A stretch of DNA of 64,000 nucleotides from Candidatus Omnitrophota bacterium (GCA_041650805.1 JBAZKM010000003.1:160401-224400); one strand, 5' to 3'. Counted from the stretch's first letter, positions 7,949 through 18,633 are shown. Notes: generated by a model not told the origin, from the letters alone. A program made the numbers and translations.

Positions 7949-8725
7949 ATGCTTACAAAGCGTATAATACCGTGTCTCGATGTAAAGAACGGCAGGGTCG
8001 TCAAGGGCGTGAACTTCGTCAACCTTAAGGACGCGGGAGACGCCGTCGAGAACGCGCGTTTTTACGATCGCGAAAAGGCGGACGAGCTTGTATTCCTCGA
8101 TATAACGGCCAGCCACGAAAGGCGTAAGACCGTTATCGACCTGGTGAAGAAGGTGGCGGACAGCGTATTCCTGCCTTTCACCGTAGGGGGCGGCATAGGG
8201 ACGATCGACGATATCAGGAGCCTCCTTAACGCAGGTTGCGATAAGGTCTCGGTCAATACCGCGGCGGTGAAGCGGCCTGCGTTCGTGAGGGAGGCATCGC
8301 GGAGGTTCGGCAGCCAGTGTATCGTCGTGGCGATCGACGCAAAGCGGTCCACAGTCCATGGTCCGCGGTCCACAGGAAAATGGGAAGTGTATATTAACGG
8401 GGGACGGACACCGACCGGGATAGATGCGGTAAAGTGGGCAAAGAGGGCCGAGAAGCTGGGCGCAGGCGAGATCCTCCTTACGAGCATGGACTACGACGGC
8501 ACTAAAGCGGGTTATGATATCGAGCTTACCGGTCGCATAAGCGAAGAGGTCGGCCTCCCGGTCATAGCTTCGGGAGGGGCCGGAACGCTTGAAGATCTGT
8601 ACGATGCGCTTTCGAAAGGGAAGGCCGATGCGGTGCTGGCCGCGTCTATATTCCACTTCCGGGAATATTCTATCCCGGAGGCAAAGAGATATCTTAAGGG
8701 AAAGGGTGTAAGGGTAAGGTTATGA
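7949..8725 (+). CDS. hisF: Imidazole glycerol phosphate synthase, cyclase subunit HisF
   Basis: HisF is a TIM barrel that uses ammonia from HisH to form imidazoleglycerol phosphate and AICAR. The conserved start RIIPCLDVKNGRVVKGVNF and the later GAGEILLTSMDYDGTK are present. Directly after the conserved AIDAKR strand, the protein contains STVHGPRST, translated from four GGTCCAC-type heptamers at 8345-8373. In other HisF proteins this position is a short turn between two strands, so the insertion probably lengthens a surface loop. The stop overlaps hisI by 4 bp. Confidence 0.96.
   Translation: MLTKRIIPCLDVKNGRVVKGVNFVNLKDAGDAVENARFYDREKADELVFLDITASHERRKTVIDLVKKVADSVFLPFTVGGGIGTIDDIRSLLNAGCDKVSVNTAAVKRPAFVREASRRFGSQCIVVAIDAKRSTVHGPRSTGKWEVYINGGRTPTGIDAVKWAKRAEKLGAGEILLTSMDYDGTKAGYDIELTGRISEEVGLPVIASGGAGTLEDLYDALSKGKADAVLAASIFHFREYSIPEAKRYLKGKGVRVRL
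8345..8373. repeat. Heptamer array in hisF (GGTCCAC type)
   Basis: Four units (CGGTCCA, CAGTCCA, TGGTCCG, CGGTCCA) occur at a 7-bp period and are read in frame after the HisF motif AIDAKR. The peptide produced, STVHGPRST, also occurs in the manC-like protein and in the giant protein. Confidence 0.9.
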
Positions 8726-9105
8726 TAAAATTGACCGAGATGATAAAATTTAACGAGAAAGGGCTGGTCCCGGCGATAATACAGGACGAAAAGTCGGGCG
8801 AGGTCCTCACGCTGTGTTATATGAACCGTGAGGCGCTCGAAAAGACGTTCGAGGAGAAGAAGGTATGCGTCTACAGGCGCTCTAAAGGGCAGCTGATGAT
8901 GAAAGGCGAGACGAGCGGCTGTATACAGAAAGTGAGGTCCGTCTGCATCGACTGCGAAGGGAACTCCCTCCTATTCAAGGTGGAGCAGGTCAGGGCCGGA
9001 TGTCACGAAGGATACTTCACCTGCTACTTCAGGCAGGTGGATAAGGACGGGAATGTCAATATATCCTGCAAAAGGGTATTCGATCCGAAGGACGTGTATA
9101 AATAA
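8722..9105 (+). CDS. hisI: Phosphoribosyl-AMP cyclohydrolase
   Basis: HisI opens the adenine ring of PR-AMP, the third step of histidine synthesis. The 127-residue protein is the cyclohydrolase domain alone, without the HisE pyrophosphohydrolase. The conserved CYMNREAL, the KGETSG block and the zinc cysteines in DCEGNSLLF and AGCHEGYFTCYF are present. A second ATG seven codons in could also be used; I keep the first because it overlaps the hisF stop as ATGA. trpE starts on its last stop base. hisE and hisG are not in this window. Confidence 0.95.
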   Translation: MIKLTEMIKFNEKGLVPAIIQDEKSGEVLTLCYMNREALEKTFEEKKVCVYRRSKGQLMMKGETSGCIQKVRSVCIDCEGNSLLFKVEQVRAGCHEGYFTCYFRQVDKDGNVNISCKRVFDPKDVYK

Positions 9106-10586
9106 TGTACTATCCGGAAAAAGAAGAGTTCATGAAGCTGGCGAAGAAGGGGAACCTCATACCGGTATACCGTGAGGTCCTGGCCGATTTTGAGACGCCG
9201 CTGTCCGCCTTTGCCAGGATAGACAGGTCCGGCTATTCGTTCCTGCTCGAGTCCGTAGAAGGCGGAGAGAGGATAGCCCGCTATACCTTCCTCGGCAGCG
9301 CGCCATCGCTCGTCTTCTCGAGCAAGGGCAGGAAGATAGAGATAAAAGAAGGCAGGGCATCAAGAAGTTTCACGGCAAAGAAGGACCCGATAGAGGAATT
9401 GAAGGGGCTCCTCTCTGCTTACAGGTTCGTAAAGGTAAGGGGGCTTCCCAGGTTCTGCGGAGGGTTCGTAGGATTTTTCGGATACGATATGGTACGATTT
9501 ATGGAGCGGCTTCCGGACAAGAATCCCGACGATCTCGGGATACCGGACTCCGTCTTCATGCTCACCGATACGCTTCTCATATTTGACCACGTCGACCATA
9601 CGATAAAGGTCGTATCGAACGTCCATGTTAAGAATAACGCCGGCGCGGCATATGACGAGGCCCTGGGAAAGATAGACGCCATAATAAGGGACCTGAAGTC
9701 CGTGCCCGGGAAGGGCGCGGCGTTCTCCCCGAAACAGAAGCCGGGGCCTATGGTGGTGAAGTCGAACATGACGAAGGCAGGGTTCGAGGGATCCGTAAGA
9801 AAGGCCAAGACATATATAAGAAAAGGCGACATAATACAGACGGTGCTATCGCAGCGGTTGAAGGTCTCGATAGGTGCGCGCCCGTTCGATATCTACAGGG
9901 CGCTCCGGTCCATCAACCCGTCCCCTTACATGTACTATCTTAAACTGGGGGATTTTTCGCTCATCGGTTCGTCGCCCGAGATAATGGTCAGGTGCGAGAA
10001 CGGGAATGTCGAGGTGAGGCCGATAGCCGGGACCAGGCCCAGAGGGAAGACGGAAGAGGAGGACCGGCATCTCATAGGGGAGCTCCTGGACGACCCCAAA
10101 GAGAAGGCCGAGCACATAATGCTCGTTGACCTCGGGAGGAACGACATAGGGAGGGTCTCGGACTATGACTCCGTAAAGGTCTCCGAGCTCATGACGGTCG
10201 AAAAATATTCGCACGTGATGCACATAGTGAGCGACGTCTCCGGCCGGCTCAGTAAGGGTAAGGATGCCTTCGATGTGATGCGCGCGACGTTCCCTGCAGG
10301 GACGGTCACGGGCGCGCCGAAAGTGCGGGCGATGGAGATAATAGACGAGCTTGAGAATACAAGGAGGTCGTCATATGCGGGATGCGTCGGTTATTTCAGC
10401 TTTTCCGGGAACCTCGATTCCTGCATCACCATCAGGACGATACTCGTGAAGGGGAAGACGGCTTACATACAGGCAGGGGCCGGCATAGTCGCGGATTCGA
10501 AGCCGGAGAAGGAATACCAGGAGACGCTGAATAAGGCAAAGGCGCTCCTCCGCGCGATCGAAATGGCGGAAAGGGGATTAGAATGA
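9105..10586 (+). CDS. trpE: Anthranilate synthase component I
   Basis: TrpE converts chorismate to anthranilate using ammonia supplied by TrpG. The 493-residue chorismate-binding enzyme has the expected C-terminal signatures: RPIAGTRPRG, AEHIMLVDLGRNDIGRV, then a segment with TFPAGTVTGAPKVRAME and IQAGAGIVADS. An LLESVEGG segment near residue 48 corresponds to the region where tryptophan inhibits other TrpE enzymes. It opens the trp block trpE-G-D-C-F-B-x-A with overlaps at most junctions and no leader peptide or attenuator, so control by transcription attenuation at this point is unlikely. Confidence 0.96.
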   Translation: MYYPEKEEFMKLAKKGNLIPVYREVLADFETPLSAFARIDRSGYSFLLESVEGGERIARYTFLGSAPSLVFSSKGRKIEIKEGRASRSFTAKKDPIEELKGLLSAYRFVKVRGLPRFCGGFVGFFGYDMVRFMERLPDKNPDDLGIPDSVFMLTDTLLIFDHVDHTIKVVSNVHVKNNAGAAYDEALGKIDAIIRDLKSVPGKGAAFSPKQKPGPMVVKSNMTKAGFEGSVRKAKTYIRKGDIIQTVLSQRLKVSIGARPFDIYRALRSINPSPYMYYLKLGDFSLIGSSPEIMVRCENGNVEVRPIAGTRPRGKTEEEDRHLIGELLDDPKEKAEHIMLVDLGRNDIGRVSDYDSVKVSELMTVEKYSHVMHIVSDVSGRLSKGKDAFDVMRATFPAGTVTGAPKVRAMEIIDELENTRRSSYAGCVGYFSFSGNLDSCITIRTILVKGKTAYIQAGAGIVADSKPEKEYQETLNKAKALLRAIEMAERGLE

Positions 10587-11146
10587 TCCTCGTCATCGAC
10601 AATTACGACTCGTTCACATATAACCTCGTCCAGTATCTGGGTGAACTGGGGGCGAAACTGGCTGTCTACAGGAACGACGCCCTTACGGTAGACCGGATAA
10701 AGAGGTTAAAGCCCTCGCGGATCGTCATTTCGCCTGGGCCCGGCCGTCCGAAGGATGCCGGCATATCCGAAGCTGTTATCGCCGAGTTCGGCAATGATGT
10801 GCCGATCCTCGGTGTCTGCCTTGGCCACCAGGCTATAGGAGAGGCCTTCGGAGGGAAGATAGTCGGCGCGAAATGCCTTATGCATGGCAAGACGTCGCTT
10901 GTCTATCACGACGGAAAGAAAATATTTAAAGGCGTGAAAAACCCGTTCGAAGCGACCAGGTACCACTCGCTCCTCGTGGAGAGGAAGAGCTTCCCTAAGG
11001 TCCTTAAGATCACCGCGGAGACGAAAGCGAAAGAGATAATGGCCCTTGAGCACAGGCGGTACCCCGTATACGGCGTCCAATTCCACCCGGAATCTATATT
11101 GACAGGCGAAGGGAAACGCATATTGAAGAATTTCTTAACCTTATGA
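10583..11146 (+). CDS. trpG: Anthranilate synthase component II (glutamine amidotransferase)
   Basis: TrpG provides ammonia from glutamine to TrpE; in many bacteria the same subunit also serves aminodeoxychorismate synthase. The class I amidotransferase core shows the N-terminal IDNYDSFTYNLVQYLGELG, the nucleophile C79 in GVCLGHQAIG, and the His-Glu pair in FHPESI. The length of 187 residues is standard. It overlaps both trpE and trpD by 4 bp. Confidence 0.96.
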   Translation: MILVIDNYDSFTYNLVQYLGELGAKLAVYRNDALTVDRIKRLKPSRIVISPGPGRPKDAGISEAVIAEFGNDVPILGVCLGHQAIGEAFGGKIVGAKCLMHGKTSLVYHDGKKIFKGVKNPFEATRYHSLLVERKSFPKVLKITAETKAKEIMALEHRRYPVYGVQFHPESILTGEGKRILKNFLTL

Positions 11147-12195
11147 TAAGAGAGGCGATAGAAAAGGTCGTAAGGCGGATCGATCTTACCGAAGACGAGA
11201 TGCGCGGGGTCTTCGGGGAGATCATGAGCGGCAAGGCCACGCCTTCACAGATCGGCTCCTTCATCACGGCGCTCCGGATGAAGGGTGAAACGGTCGAAGA
11301 GATAACCGGCGCGGCGAAAGTGATGAGGGAAAAGTCAGCCAGGATAAAGACGCCCGGGAGCTCGATCGGTATGGACCGGGACGATATAAATATAGACGAA
11401 GAGACGATCATAGACACCTGCGGTACGGGAGGGAGCGGCACCAACACTTTCAACATATCCACGACGGTCGCCTTCGTCGTTGCCGGGTGCGGGCTCAAAG
11501 TGGCAAAGCACGGCAACCGGGCCGCATCCAGTAAATGCGGCAGCGCGGACGTACTTGAGGCGCTGGGCCTTAAGCTCGACAAGGGCCCGGAAAAGGTAGA
11601 GGCGTGCCTGCGGGAGGTGGGCATAGGTTTCATGTACGCGCCTCTCTTCCACGGGGCCATGAAATATGCCATAGAGCCGAGAAGAGAGATAGGCATCCGC
11701 ACCATATTTAACCTGCTCGGCCCGCTCTCAAATCCGGCTAATGCGACCAGCCAGGTGCTCGGTGTTTACGACGCGCGCCTTACCGGGACCATAGCGACGG
11801 TCCTCAGGAACCTCGGCGCCAGGAGGGCATTCGTCGTGCACGGTATGGATACGCTGGATGAGATAACGATAACGGGGAAGACCATGGTCTCGGAGCTTAA
11901 GAACGGGAAGATAAAGACATATTATGTGACCCCGGAGAAATTCGGTATGAAGAGGGCCCCCATGGAGGAGATAAAGGGCGGGAGCGCGATCGAGAATGCC
12001 GAGATAGTCCTGTCCGTACTGAGCGGCGAACGGGGCCCGCGGAGGGATGTCGTCCTGCTCAATGCCTCCGCGGCGCTGGTCGCCGGTTCCAAGGCGAAGA
12101 ATTTCAAGGATGGGATAAAGATGGCCGAAGAGTCGATCGACTCGGGCCGCGCCGTTGATAAGCTGCACCGGCTCATAGAGTTCACTAACCGATGA
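11143..12195 (+). CDS. trpD: Anthranilate phosphoribosyltransferase
   Basis: TrpD joins anthranilate to PRPP. The PRPP-binding glycine loop DTCGTGGSGTNTFNIST and the anthranilate site KHGNRAASSKCGSADVLE are clear. The length of 350 residues fits the family. Four-base overlaps with trpG and trpC point to coupled translation. Confidence 0.97.
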   Translation: MIREAIEKVVRRIDLTEDEMRGVFGEIMSGKATPSQIGSFITALRMKGETVEEITGAAKVMREKSARIKTPGSSIGMDRDDINIDEETIIDTCGTGGSGTNTFNISTTVAFVVAGCGLKVAKHGNRAASSKCGSADVLEALGLKLDKGPEKVEACLREVGIGFMYAPLFHGAMKYAIEPRREIGIRTIFNLLGPLSNPANATSQVLGVYDARLTGTIATVLRNLGARRAFVVHGMDTLDEITITGKTMVSELKNGKIKTYYVTPEKFGMKRAPMEEIKGGSAIENAEIVLSVLSGERGPRRDVVLLNASAALVAGSKAKNFKDGIKMAEESIDSGRAVDKLHRLIEFTNR

Positions 12196-12968
12196 TACTG
12201 TCGCGCATAGTAGAAGAGAAGAGGAAGGTGGTAGAGGAGGCGAAGCGGGCCAGGCCGCAGGATGAGCTCGTAAAAGAGGCGAATCAGATCTGCGTCAAGA
12301 GCACTTTCAGGAAGAATATAGCCCGGCCTCACCACATGAACCTTATAGCGGAGATCAAGAAGGCCTCGCCTTCGAAAGGCATCCTGAGGGGCGATTTCAA
12401 CCCCGTTAAGATAGCCATAACCTATCAGGCGAACGGGGCGAGCGCGATATCCATACTGACGGATGAGCGTTTCTTCGAAGGGCGGCTCGATTACATAAAG
12501 AAGGTCAAGGAGAACGTCTCGCTGCCCATCTTAAGGAAAGATTTCATAATAGACGAATACCAGATATACGAGACGGTCGTCTCGGGCGCCGATGCCGTCC
12601 TCCTTATATGCGAGATACTGTCGTCCAACGAGATAACGGGGCTATACAACCTTGCTACTTCGCTCGGGCTCGACTGTCTTGTCGAGGTGCACAACGAAGA
12701 GGACCTTGAGAAGGCGGTAGCGACCGGCGCCGCTATCATAGGGATAAATAACAGGGACCTCCATACTTTCAGGATAGATCTCGGGACGACACAAAAATTG
12801 ATGCGCCTCATCCCTCCTCATAAGACGATAGTCTCGGAGAGCGGGATAAGGACATATGAGGATGTGATGTCCCTTAAGTCGATCGGGGTGAGCGCCGTCC
12901 TTATAGGCGAGGCGTTCATGGAGGCGGAAGATATAGCAGGGAAGATGCGGGAGATAATGAGGTATTAA
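12192..12968 (+). CDS. trpC: Indole-3-glycerol phosphate synthase
   Basis: TrpC closes the indole ring from carboxyphenylaminodeoxyribulose phosphate. This is a monofunctional TIM barrel of 258 residues. The N-terminal catalytic strand AEIKKASPSKGIL, the RKDFIIDEYQIYE segment, INNRDL and SESGI are all present. A 9-bp gap separates it from trpF. Confidence 0.97.
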   Translation: MILSRIVEEKRKVVEEAKRARPQDELVKEANQICVKSTFRKNIARPHHMNLIAEIKKASPSKGILRGDFNPVKIAITYQANGASAISILTDERFFEGRLDYIKKVKENVSLPILRKDFIIDEYQIYETVVSGADAVLLICEILSSNEITGLYNLATSLGLDCLVEVHNEEDLEKAVATGAAIIGINNRDLHTFRIDLGTTQKLMRLIPPHKTIVSESGIRTYEDVMSLKSIGVSAVLIGEAFMEAEDIAGKMREIMRY

Positions 12969-12977
12969 AAGCCATAT

Positions 12978-13598
12978 ATGATTAGAATAAAGATCTGCGG
13001 GATAACGAATAAGGAAGATGCGATACGGGCGACCGGGCTGAAGGTCGACATGCTCGGGTTCGTATTCTATAAAAGGTCTAAAAGGTATGTCGACCCGGCC
13101 ACCGTGCGGGATATAGCCAATGAGCTGCCTCCGTCCATAGGCCGCGTAGGCGTCTTCGTGGACGAGTCGGCGGAGAAGGTGCGCGAGATCGCGGAGGATG
13201 CCGATATAAATATGCTCCAATTCCACGGCGACGAAACTCCGGAATATTGCGCCGCCTTTAAGGATGGTTACAGGGTCATAAAGGCGTTCAGACTGAAAGA
13301 CAGAAAAGGGCTGGAGAACGTGAACAGGTACGACGCGGACCTCTACCTCCTGGACACATACGATAAAGATGCCGAAGGCGGGACCGGGAAGGTCTTTGAC
13401 TGGAAGATCGCAGAGGATTACGAGTTCCTTAAGCCTACGATACTCTCCGGAGGCCTCGATCCGAAGAACGTGACCAGGGCGATCCGTACGGTCTGCCCGT
13501 ACGGTGTCGACGTGTCGAGCGGCGTGGAGAAGTCGCCCGGTAAAAAGGACTTTGAGCTCATGAAGCGGTTCGTAGAGGCGGTCAGAAAGGCGGAGTGA
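12978..13598 (+). CDS. trpF: Phosphoribosylanthranilate isomerase
   Basis: TrpF performs the Amadori rearrangement of phosphoribosylanthranilate. The catalytic cysteine lies in KICGIT at the start, LQFHGDE follows in the middle, and LSGGLDPKNV lies near the phosphate-binding end. The length of 206 residues is standard. Its stop overlaps the trpB start (TGATG). Confidence 0.95.
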   Translation: MIRIKICGITNKEDAIRATGLKVDMLGFVFYKRSKRYVDPATVRDIANELPPSIGRVGVFVDESAEKVREIAEDADINMLQFHGDETPEYCAAFKDGYRVIKAFRLKDRKGLENVNRYDADLYLLDTYDKDAEGGTGKVFDWKIAEDYEFLKPTILSGGLDPKNVTRAIRTVCPYGVDVSSGVEKSPGKKDFELMKRFVEAVRKAE

Positions 13599-14770
13599 TG
13601 TTACCTGATAAGAGAGGATATTTTGACGGTTTTGGCGGCAGGTTCGTCCCCGAGACGCTGATGGCGGCCCTTGCCGGGCTGGAGCGTGAATACAGGAGGG
13701 CGAGGTCCGATAAGCGGTTCAGGGCGGAGCTGGCATATTACCTGAAGGAGTACGCCGGGCGGCCGACGCCTCTCTATCTTGCCGGACGCCTCACCGGGAA
13801 GGCGGGAGGGGCCAGGATATACCTGAAGCGCGAAGACCTCCTTCATACGGGCGCGCATAAGATCAATAATACGCTGGGCCAGGTGCTCCTCGCCGTGCGT
13901 ATGGGCAAGAAGCGCATAATAGCGGAGACCGGCGCTGGGCAGCACGGGCTGGCTACCGCGACCACGAGTGCCCTCTTCGGCCTCGAATGCGAAATATTCA
14001 TGGGTGAAGAGGATATAAAGCGGCAGTCGGTCAACGTCTTCAAGATGCGCCTCCTCGGCGCGAAGGTGACCCCGGTCCACAGCGGCTCAAAGACGCTGAA
14101 GGACGCTATGAATGAGGCGATGAGGGACTGGGTCACGAATGTCCGCACTACCTATTACGTGATAGGTTCCGTCGCGGGACCGCATCCGTATCCGGTCATG
14201 GTCAGGGATTTCCAGTCGGTTATAGGCGTTGAAACAAGGAGGCAGGTCCGGGCTAAAGAAGGGAAGATGCCGGATTATATCGTTGCCTGCGTGGGCGGAG
14301 GCAGCAATTCCATGGGCATATTCTACCCGTTTTTGCACAGTCGCGTTAAGCTGGTCGGAGTGGAAGCCGCAGGGCTTGGCCTCGGGACCGGTAAGCACGC
14401 GGCGACGCTCTCCAGGGGGTCTGTAGGCGTGCTCCACGGTTCGAAGAGTTATGTATTGCAGGATGGTGACGGCCAGATACGGATAGCGCACTCTATCTCG
14501 GCCGGCCTCGACTACCCCGGCGTGGGACCGGAGCATTCATATCTTAAGACGACGGGCCGCGCGGAGTACGCAGCGGTTACGGATAAAGAGGCGCTGGAGG
14601 CCTTTGAGACGCTGACGAAGACCGAGGGGATAATACCGGCGCTCGAATCGTCTCACGCCGTCTATTATGCTATGCGGCTGGCGAAGCGGTTACCTAAGAC
14701 GAAGACGATCATCGTATGCCTCTCAGGGAGGGGCGATAAGGATATCGACATCGTCCGCGGAGTTCTGTAA
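13598..14770 (+). CDS. trpB: Tryptophan synthase beta chain
   Basis: TrpB is the PLP enzyme that condenses indole with serine. The start MLPDKRGYFDGFGGRFVPETL is typical of TrpB1. The PLP lysine is K88 in HTGAHKINN, and the phosphate loop is GGGSNS. A GTG at 13595 would add one residue; I prefer the ATG at 13598, which overlaps the trpF stop. The length of 390 residues is normal. Unusually, trpA does not follow directly: a small unrelated gene lies between them. Confidence 0.97.
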   Translation: MLPDKRGYFDGFGGRFVPETLMAALAGLEREYRRARSDKRFRAELAYYLKEYAGRPTPLYLAGRLTGKAGGARIYLKREDLLHTGAHKINNTLGQVLLAVRMGKKRIIAETGAGQHGLATATTSALFGLECEIFMGEEDIKRQSVNVFKMRLLGAKVTPVHSGSKTLKDAMNEAMRDWVTNVRTTYYVIGSVAGPHPYPVMVRDFQSVIGVETRRQVRAKEGKMPDYIVACVGGGSNSMGIFYPFLHSRVKLVGVEAAGLGLGTGKHAATLSRGSVGVLHGSKSYVLQDGDGQIRIAHSISAGLDYPGVGPEHSYLKTTGRAEYAAVTDKEALEAFETLTKTEGIIPALESSHAVYYAMRLAKRLPKTKTIIVCLSGRGDKDIDIVRGVL

Positions 14771-14788
14771 ATTTTTTGAGGAGATATT

Positions 14789-15211
14789 ATGACAGGAGTA
14801 AGCATAAGACCGAATCTGCAGTTCTCTGTACTATGTGATGATGTGAGGCGCGAGGATAACGGGAAGTTCATGCTCCTCGGCCTTTTCGAAGCGATAAACG
14901 CTAAGACCTTCCCGGCAACGCACCATACGCTATTTGTGGTGAACCGGTGGTGCAAGGGCGAGGGCAGTTTCGTCCAGAGGATACGCATAGTCAACACGAA
15001 GGACAAGTCGCTCATCTTCCAGACGGACGACCAGCCGTTCGAGCTCGCCGATATCGACGCGCACCATACGCTTATATCGAAGTTCAATAACCTCGTCTTC
15101 CCCAATGCGGGAAAATACTGGGTCGAGGTCATGATAGACGGGGATCTTCTTCTGAACTACCCGATCATGCTGCGGGAGATAAAACAGTCCGAGAACGGAA
15201 AAGAGATATGA
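14789..15211 (+). CDS. Conserved hypothetical protein, DUF6941-like
   Basis: This is a 140-residue cytoplasmic protein with no signal peptide or membrane span. The pattern near the start (LCDDVRREDNGKFMLLGLFEAI) and an all-beta look with aromatic strands suggest the DUF6941 family, members of which are often small single-domain proteins of unknown function; I am only moderately sure. A good AGGAG site precedes the ATG. It is placed between trpB and trpA and overlaps trpA by 4 bp, so it is co-translated with the trp genes. Whether it acts in tryptophan synthesis is unknown. Confidence 0.6.
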   Translation: MTGVSIRPNLQFSVLCDDVRREDNGKFMLLGLFEAINAKTFPATHHTLFVVNRWCKGEGSFVQRIRIVNTKDKSLIFQTDDQPFELADIDAHHTLISKFNNLVFPNAGKYWVEVMIDGDLLLNYPIMLREIKQSENGKEI

Positions 15212-16003
15212 AGAACAGGATAACCGCCAGGTTCAGGGCCCTGAAGGCGCGCGGGCAGAGAGCGTTCATAGCATATATAACGGCGGGTGACCCGGACCTT
15301 TCTGCGACCAGGGATATGGTGACGGAACTCGAGAGGTCGGGTGTAGATATCGTGGAGCTGGGGATACCCTTTTCCGACCCGATAGCGGACGGCCCGACGA
15401 TCCAGGCGGCATCTCACAGGGCGCTCCGGAAGGGCGCGAGCTTAAGCAGGATATTCGGTATGGTGGCCTCATTGCGCAAGGTTACGGATATACCTATCGT
15501 CTTCATGACATACTATAATCCCGTGCTCGCGTACGGGCTGCGGCGTTTCGTAGCCGACTGCAGGCGTAAAGGGGTCGACGGCGTGATAGTCCCTGACCTC
15601 CCTTTTGAAGAGGCAACGGAACTTGTAAAGGCCGCCCGGGCGGTTGGGCTGGCGACGATACAACTGGTCGCTCCAACTTCTACCGGGGAGAGGATAAAGG
15701 AGATAGCGAGACGTTCCACAGGATTTATATATTACGTATCGCTCACCGGGGTAACCGGCGCGCGCAAAGGCGTCCCGAAGGACCTTGCGGCCAGGGTGAA
15801 GGCCATAAAGTCCGTATCGAAAAGCCCTGTATCGGTAGGTTTTGGCGTAGCGACGCAGGAACAGGCCCGCGCGATCGCAAAAGTTGCCGACGGTGTCATA
15901 GTCGGCAGCGCTATAGTTAAGATTATCGAACGCAACCGGAAAGACAGGAAGGGGTTATTGTCGAGGGTTTCGAAATTTGCGGGATCACTGGCGAGGGCGG
16001 TGC

Positions 16004-16017
<14 letters not shown>
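15208..16017 (+). CDS. trpA: Tryptophan synthase alpha chain
   Basis: TrpA cleaves indole-3-glycerol phosphate and passes indole to TrpB. The catalytic residues correspond to E50 (VELGIPFSDP) and D61 (ADGP). The YYNPVLAYG and TSTGERI segments and the glycine-rich phosphate site near VGFGVAT are present. The length of 269 residues is standard. It starts within the stop of the small gene before it and overlaps the next gene by about 14 bp. Confidence 0.97.
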
Positions 16018-16944
<927 letters not shown>

Positions 16945-16948
<4 letters not shown>

Positions 16949-17358
16949 GGATCATGGCGCTCGACGTTGGGACCAGACGGATAGGGGTGGCCCTGAGCGA
17001 TGAGCTTTTGATAACTGCCCAGGGGGCCGAGACGATAGAGAGAAAAGAGCCGGACCGTGACATGGCGCTCATAAAGGACTTTGCTTCGAAGAATTCGGTA
17101 GGCGAGATAGTGGTGGGGTTGCCGCTCAATATGAACGGCAGTTACAGCGCCAAGACCAAAGAGGTGGTGCAGTTCATGGACGGGTTGTCAAGGTCGGTGG
17201 GTCTGCCCATAACCACGTGGGACGAGCGGCTCACTACCGTCCAGGCCGAACGGGCGATGCTCGAGGCGGACCTGAGCAGGGCAAAGAGGAGGCGCCGCGC
17301 GGACAAGGTCGCCGCCCAGATCATATTACAGAGTTATCTCGACTCTAGAAAGAAATGA
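16945..17358 (+). CDS. ruvX: Holliday junction resolvase-like / pre-16S rRNA nuclease YqgF
   Basis: This 137-residue RNase H-fold protein of the YqgF/RuvX family matures the 16S rRNA 5' end in E. coli; a recombination role has also been proposed. The first acidic residue is D7 in MALDVGTRRIGVALSD, followed by VVGLPLNMNG and TTWDERLTTVQAE. I chose the ATG at 16945 because it overlaps the manC stop (ATGA) and gives the normal N-terminus, although the frame is open further upstream. Confidence 0.94.
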
Positions 17359-17361
17359 ACG

Positions 17362-18633
17362 ATGCATAAACTGGATACGTTACCGAACGGGCTGGGGATA
17401 GCGGTGAAGCCGATGGAGCATATGGAGTCGGTCGCTATCGGGATATGGATAAAGGCGGGCGGCCGTTACGAAGATGAAAAGAACAACGGTATAAGCCATC
17501 TACTTGAACATCTCCTCTTTAAGGGCACGAAGACGCGCGATATGAAGAAGATAAAAGAGGAGATCGAGGGCCGCGGCGGAAGTTTCAACGGTTTTACGGC
17601 CGAAGAGTTCACCTGTTATCTCGTCAAGGTACTTGCCAAGGATGCCGGTCTCGGGATAGACATATTGAGCGACATGGTGCTTAACCCGCGGCTCGACGAG
17701 GAAGAGGTCGAGAAGGAGAAGGGCGTAGTGGCGGAAGAGATAAATATGTATAAGGATATGCCGGCCCACCATGTCCATGAGATACTGACAGAGATGTTGT
17801 GGCCGGGCGAACCTCTGGGGCTTCCTCTTGCCGGCACCGCGGAATCGGTGAATTCTCTGACGAGGAAAAAGATCGTCTCTTATAAAGAGCTATATTATAA
17901 TCCCAAAAATATGCTGATAGTCAGCACCGGCCGTATAGGTGAAGCCGAGATGCTCGAGCTTGCCCGGGAACATCTGGGGTCCCCCGCGGGCGCCGGTAAG
18001 GACGCCCCGGGTTTCGAAAAGGCCAGGGACCGCAGACCGAAGCGCACGGTGCGCATCGATCCCAAGAAGACGGAGCAGGTGCACATCGCCATAGGGCTCC
18101 ATGCGATGAACCGCTTCCACCCGGACAAGCATATCCTGTCGACGCTCAATATACTCCTGGGGGCCAATATGTCTTCGCGCCTCTTCCATATCGTGAGGGA
18201 CGAGATGGCGCTCTGCTATGAGATATCTTCCAGCGCGCGGTTATATCATGACGCAGGTGCGCTTGTCATAAGCGCGGGCGTGGACGAACGGAAGCTTAAG
18301 AAGTGCCTCGAGGTGATCCTGAGAGAACTGGGGCGGCTCAAGAAGGAGAGCGTCTCCGCGGAAGAATTGAAGAGGGCAAAGGAATATTACAAGGGGCAGC
18401 TCCTCTTTGCGCTCGAGGATACCATGAGTTACATGCTGTGGCTTGGCGAAAAGATGACGACCGGAGAGCGGGAGTTCAGCGTAAAGAAGATACTGGACAG
18501 GATAGATAGTGTCACCCGGGATGACATCAGGAGGGTATCCGGCGATATATTTAAAGAGGACAATCTTAACCTGGCCGTCATAGGGCCGGTCAAAGACAAG
18601 AAAGGCCCCGGAGAGGTGCTTCACCTGGAATGA
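17362..18633 (+). CDS. M16 family zinc peptidase (processing peptidase-like)
   Basis: This is a member of the insulinase/mitochondrial-processing-peptidase family. The inverted zinc motif HLLEH is at residues 46-50 (GISHLLEHLLFKGT), with the third ligand expected in the EKGVVAEEI helix. At 423 residues it is the short one-module form that works as a dimer. No signal peptide is seen, so it is probably cytoplasmic. Its neighbour is a site-2-type membrane peptidase whose start overlaps the stop by 4 bp; the pair may act together in protein or peptide turnover, which is inference. Confidence 0.93.
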   Translation: MHKLDTLPNGLGIAVKPMEHMESVAIGIWIKAGGRYEDEKNNGISHLLEHLLFKGTKTRDMKKIKEEIEGRGGSFNGFTAEEFTCYLVKVLAKDAGLGIDILSDMVLNPRLDEEEVEKEKGVVAEEINMYKDMPAHHVHEILTEMLWPGEPLGLPLAGTAESVNSLTRKKIVSYKELYYNPKNMLIVSTGRIGEAEMLELAREHLGSPAGAGKDAPGFEKARDRRPKRTVRIDPKKTEQVHIAIGLHAMNRFHPDKHILSTLNILLGANMSSRLFHIVRDEMALCYEISSSARLYHDAGALVISAGVDERKLKKCLEVILRELGRLKKESVSAEELKRAKEYYKGQLLFALEDTMSYMLWLGEKMTTGEREFSVKKILDRIDSVTRDDIRRVSGDIFKEDNLNLAVIGPVKDKKGPGEVLHLE

